A DNA stretch of 5,040 nucleotides, from assembly GCA_018268735.1 (NCBI GenBank), contig JAFDWA010000163.1:1-5040 (forward strand), read 5' to 3'. The DNA is from Actinomycetota bacterium (GTDB lineage Bacteria > Actinomycetota > Acidimicrobiia > Acidimicrobiales > Microtrichaceae). The notes beneath the pieces were generated by a model, which had not been told where the DNA came from, searched no databases, and saw only the letters and a list, made by a program, of their open reading frames with translations. This document shows positions 4,966 through 5,040 of the stretch, in pieces; position 1 is the first letter of the stretch; each line of letters opens with the position of its first letter. The translations under genes were made by a program, and so were the position numbers.

Positions 4966-5040
4966 GCGCTGGACCGAGCACCGACACCGCCGCCGACCCG
5001 ACGACCGCCGACCCGACCGACGCCAGGCAAGTCACCCGAC
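4962..5040 (+). CDS. Start of the next operon gene (3' truncated by window), product unknown
   Basis: ATG 4962 overlaps the dehydrogenase stop as ATGA, the same coupling used at three earlier junctions, and GGGG (4950-4953) is a weak ribosome binding site. Twenty-six codons are visible. They encode a disordered-looking N-terminus rich in Asp, Thr, Pro and Ala, with Ala-Asp-Pro-Thr occurring twice. No domain is visible. In atu-type and similar actinobacterial operons a biotin-dependent acyl-CoA carboxylase subunit or an enoyl-CoA hydratase is common nearby, but nothing in these 26 residues proves either. The open frame, coupling and codon use support a real gene. Confidence 0.65.
   Translation, partial: MSAGPSTDTAADPTTADPTDARQVTR
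4992..5017 (+). repeat. Short tandem repeat encoding Ala-Asp-Pro-Thr
   Basis: The 11-base unit GCCGACCCGAC occurs at 4992-5002 and again at 5007-5017, a 15-base period in phase with the reading frame. It produces two ADPT motifs in the N-terminal tail of the last gene. Repeats of this kind in flexible tails often arise by slippage and may vary between strains. Confidence 0.5.

Overview
The window looks like chromosomal DNA from a high-GC actinobacterium. The main gene block is strongly G+C rich, with G or C in most third codon positions and GTG starts alongside ATG. It encodes a mycothiol-dependent maleylpyruvate isomerase-like protein, a fold typical of mycothiol-producing Actinomycetota. 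The mix of an AtuA-family protein, an acyl-CoA dehydrogenase and a TetR regulator resembles operons of environmental actinobacteria such as mycobacteria and Acidimicrobiia. The genus cannot be fixed from the sequence alone.

Layout, left to right. Positions 1-90 hold the last 29 codons of a plus-strand gene ending in a hydrophobic helix. It is followed at once by a perfect 15-bp inverted repeat (92-134) that sits between converging genes. On the minus strand (155-568) is a small secreted protein of unknown function. Its start is ambiguous: a TTG at 568, or a rare ATC at 529 with a much better Shine-Dalgarno. The region 569-707 is a divergent, less GC-rich intergenic region with several small palindromes and a possible TTGACT promoter close to the regulator start.

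From 708 to beyond the right edge lies one tightly packed plus-strand operon: a TetR regulator (708-1322), a TIGR03084/MDMPI-like putative metal-binding protein (1319-2116), an AtuA-family protein (DUF1446; 2113-3435), a separate small protein equivalent to the AtuA C-terminal domain (3432-3815), an acyl-CoA dehydrogenase (3826-4965) and the start of another gene (4962-5040+). Four of the five junctions are 4-base ATGA stop/start overlaps. The fifth is a 10-base gap containing an AGGAG ribosome binding site.

How they may work together: in Pseudomonas the atu genes degrade acyclic terpenes such as citronellol and geraniol through CoA thioesters, under a TetR-type repressor (AtuR), and include an acyl-CoA dehydrogenase (AtuD) and a biotin-dependent carboxylase (AtuC/AtuF). 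This operon shares the TetR, AtuA and acyl-CoA dehydrogenase elements. It differs in having AtuA split in two and in adding an MDMPI-like protein. A role in catabolism of a branched or terpenoid acyl-CoA is a reasonable inference but not proven, since the biochemical role of AtuA itself is not established. No RNA genes, CRISPR arrays, insertion sequences or phage genes were seen.
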